Positions 7,911-8,788 of a stretch of 8,788 bases of DNA are shown here, piece after piece. Position 1 is the stretch's first letter, and every line of letters begins with the position of its first letter. Location of the stretch: positions 1 to 8,788 of the forward strand of contig WAPZ01000668.1 in assembly GCA_015520535.1 (NCBI GenBank), written 5' to 3'. The DNA is from Candidatus Heimdallarchaeota archaeon (GTDB taxonomy: Archaea > Asgardarchaeota > Heimdallarchaeia > Hodarchaeales > S146-22). The notes beneath the pieces are model-generated. The model had not been told where the DNA came from, made no database searches, and saw only the letters and a list, made by a program, of their open reading frames with translations. The position numbers and the translations under genes were made by a program.

Positions 7911-7952
7911 ATAAGATGCCCTTTCCCCTTAGAATTATTATTTGGTGGAAAC

Positions 7953-8788
7953 ATGAATAGGGATAATTTGTCTTATAGCCAGCATAACAATGGCAATTAT
8001 GAAAATATCATCAATTTGATAAATCAAAAACCAACTATTGATTTAAGATTATATTGGTTTCGTATATGGAGAAAAAGATGGTGGATTGTGGCATCTACAC
8101 TTGTTTGCACATCCATTGCAGTAATTTATGCGCTTCTTTATATCAAACCGATTTATGAATCTACATCAACAATCGAGATTTCACCAAGTAGACTATATAC
8201 TTCTGTCAGGTCAGTTACCCCAGGAACTTCGCAAAATGTCGATTATCGTGAAATTGAAAGAAAAATACTAAGTGCAGAATATTTAGCGATTTTAGGTAGA
8301 AGAATTGGTCTTGATCAGGATCCCGAAGTTATTTCAAGGGCAAATACTATAGTGGAGCAGCGGCCCTGGCTTGATTTGCAAGATGTTTTTGATCGGAGTA
8401 TCGCAGTAACACTTAGGAAGCAAATCAAAATAGAAAGATTAGGAAAGGGTATAATCCAGATCATTGCAGAATCTACTTCGCCTAATTTAGCTTATTCAAT
8501 GGCAAAGACCTTAACAGACATTTTTATTGATGAATCAAAAAAAGATGAATTAAAAGGAATCCGCAGTATTAAGGAATTTAGTGACGAGCAATTAGCAATT
8601 TATAAAAGAAAAGTCGAAGAAGCTGAAGAAAAGCTCAAAAAATTGCAGGAGAAAATTGCCAGAGAGCGAGTGCAGGTGATCGGTTTTAATGAAGAAAATA
8701 TAGCGGCTCTTAAATCTCTTATTTTCAATGATGAAACAGCCATTATGAGCAAAGAAAATCGATTAAGGGAGCTTCAAAAAAGATTACC
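7953..8788 (+). CDS. Wzz/GumC-like polysaccharide chain-length determinant, N-terminal part (3' end outside window)
   Basis: The frame is open from ATG 7953 to the window end (278 codons plus two bases), so the C-terminal part is missing. After a polar, Asn-rich tail of about 30 residues comes LRLYWFRIWRKRWWIV, then a membrane helix at about 43-63 and YESTSTIEISPSR (68-80). That is the standard entry of Wzz-domain proteins: a basic cytosolic edge, a helix, then Y-x-(S/A)-x-(S/A)-x-I. The periplasmic part includes AESTSPNLAYSMAKTLTDIFI (Pro-x-x-Ala pattern, about 172-192) and, from about 205 on, a long charged coiled coil (KVEEAEEKLKKLQEKIARE). This family sets polysaccharide chain length and couples the inner membrane to the Wza-type channel encoded just upstream. 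A GGTGGA at 7944-7949, rather close to the ATG, is the only ribosome site seen. Whether it carries a C-terminal tyrosine kinase domain, as Wzc does, cannot be seen. Confidence 0.88.
   Translation, partial: MNRDNLSYSQHNNGNYENIINLINQKPTIDLRLYWFRIWRKRWWIVASTLVCTSIAVIYALLYIKPIYESTSTIEISPSRLYTSVRSVTPGTSQNVDYREIERKILSAEYLAILGRRIGLDQDPEVISRANTIVEQRPWLDLQDVFDRSIAVTLRKQIKIERLGKGIIQIIAESTSPNLAYSMAKTLTDIFIDESKKDELKGIRSIKEFSDEQLAIYKRKVEEAEEKLKKLQEKIARERVQVIGFNEENIAALKSLIFNDETAIMSKENRLRELQKRL

Noticed and set aside
8091..8113. TGGCAT ... TTTGCA resembling a sigma-54 promoter
   Set aside because: The spacing between the GG and GC elements is several bases too long, and it is inside the chain-length gene.

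Overview
The window is about 8.8 kb of AT-rich (by eye roughly 38-40% GC), densely packed bacterial DNA. It holds seven protein genes, all on the + strand, with gaps of 1 to 90 bases. The first and last genes are cut by the window edges. Signal peptides, a lipobox, an outer-membrane polysaccharide exporter and a Wzz-type inner-membrane protein point to a Gram-negative (diderm) cell. The style (low GC, fibronectin type III secreted protein with an AGDGIY-type domain, TPR lipoprotein) fits uncultured FCB-superphylum lineages such as KSB1 or Calditrichota. That placement is an impression, not a demonstration.

Layout: (1) 1-912, the C-terminal end of a large extracellular protein with two fibronectin type III domains. 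(2) 952-1809, an unrecognised six-helix membrane protein. (3) 1830-3299, a TPR-repeat lipoprotein. (4) 3301-5436, a multi-pass membrane histidine kinase with GAF and ATPase domains, which resembles PrsK. (5) 5527-6906, a sigma-54-type response regulator, which resembles PrsR. (6) 6924-7910, a Wza-like polysaccharide export protein with two SLBB domains. (7) 7953 to the end, the N-terminal part of a Wzz/GumC-like chain-length determinant that is open at the right edge.

Read together, the right two thirds look like the regulatory and export end of an exopolysaccharide locus of the exosortase/PEP-CTERM-associated type. PrsK would sense a signal at the membrane and phosphorylate PrsR. PrsR would activate sigma-54 promoters. 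The export porin and chain-length protein that follow would carry polysaccharide through the envelope. The TPR lipoprotein ends one base before prsK and may belong to the same system. No exosortase, glycosyltransferase or PEP-CTERM substrate lies inside the window, so the link to protein sorting is inferred from the PrsK/PrsR resemblance alone. I saw no tRNA, rRNA, CRISPR array, insertion sequence, convincing terminator or sigma-54 promoter.
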